Shown piece after piece: positions 31,546-31,594 of a stretch of 31,594 nt of DNA. Source of the DNA: an uncultured Bacilli bacterium (lineage in GTDB: Bacteria > Bacillota_I > Bacilli_A > RF39 > UBA660); NCBI GenBank assembly GCA_934096295.1, contig CAKOLL010000014.1, positions 1 through 31,594 of the forward strand. Direction: 5' to 3'. The position numbers and the translations under genes were made by a program. How positions within the stretch are numbered: the first letter of the stretch is position 1; each line of letters starts with the position of its first letter. The notes under the pieces were generated by a model. The model saw nothing but the letters and a program-made list of their open reading frames with translations, ran no database searches and had not been told where the DNA came from.

Positions 31546-31579
31546 AAAAATTTGATATAACTCTCATGTTATACCAAAT
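31546..31579 (-). terminator. Terminator of a minus-strand gene beyond the right edge
   Basis: On the minus strand ATTTGGTATAAC-ATGAGA-GTTATATCAAAT forms a 12-bp stem with one G-U pair, followed by TTTTTAATTT. The orientation implies a gene ending near 31583 and coming from outside the window. Confidence 0.6.
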
Positions 31580-31594
31580 CCTCTTAAAAACTCT

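Overview
The window is a very AT-rich stretch of a low-GC Gram-positive (Bacillota) chromosome, most like a gut Bacilli/Erysipelotrichia- or Mollicutes-related lineage. The evidence is a set of Bacilli-typical genes (YutD, YunB, YutH-like, NifU/YutI-like, DUF3603, dacB/F-spmA-spmB-rluB synteny), a CIRCE operator, strong AGGAGG/AAGGTG ribosome binding sites, and the standard code: TAA, TAG and TGA all end genes. Several spore-associated genes suggest a spore-former or a recent descendant of one.

Layout. 68-1446 (minus): a membrane-anchored surface protein split by a one-base frameshift. Its 3' end (about 131-258) switches abruptly to GC-rich, A-avoiding codons, as in the variable region of a diversity-generating retroelement (DGR) target. 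1567-4279: a large membrane-anchored protein with an HELIH zinc-protease motif plus a small upstream gene. 4291-4542: a gene remnant. 4615-4989: an Hsp20 chaperone under a textbook promoter with a CIRCE operator over its -35. 5135-7363: a nitroreductase / degenerate cation-diffusion protein / membrane-anchored protein operon. 7462-7538: tRNA-His. 7566-9385: an ASCH protein and a divergent LigD-like phosphoesterase-polymerase that lacks the ligase domain. 9382-14220: an operon of a CmpB-like membrane protein, a GT28 glycolipid glucosyltransferase, a large HNH nuclease and a single-domain ClpA/B-D1-like ATPase. 14272-15744: an M32 carboxypeptidase.

15836-16612 (minus) is the most striking element: a tRNA-Leu(UAA) gene split between U34 and A35 by a 688-bp group I intron. 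The intron carries an HNH homing endonuclease gene that is itself broken by an in-frame TAG. Facing it is a five-tRNA array (Ser, fMet, Asp, Phe, Asn; 16769-17229).

17508-25909 is a housekeeping and sporulation-flavoured block: S1-domain protein, NifU-like Fe-S carrier, YutH-like kinase fold, YutD, YunB, ferredoxin, RluB, SpmB, SpmA and DacB/F, the last three preceded by a candidate sigma-E-type promoter. 26164-27772 holds two overlapping tandem paralogues of unknown function. 27811-31474 holds a B3/B4-domain protein, a lipoprotein, a DUF3603 protein, a small membrane protein, a lipoprotein cyclophilin and UppP (undecaprenyl-diphosphatase). The last about 100 bases carry terminators only.

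No CRISPR array, complete insertion sequence, rRNA or convincing riboswitch was seen. The candidate new biology is the intron-invaded tRNA-Leu, the probable DGR target at the left edge, the ligase-less LigD, and the HNH/AAA+ pair.
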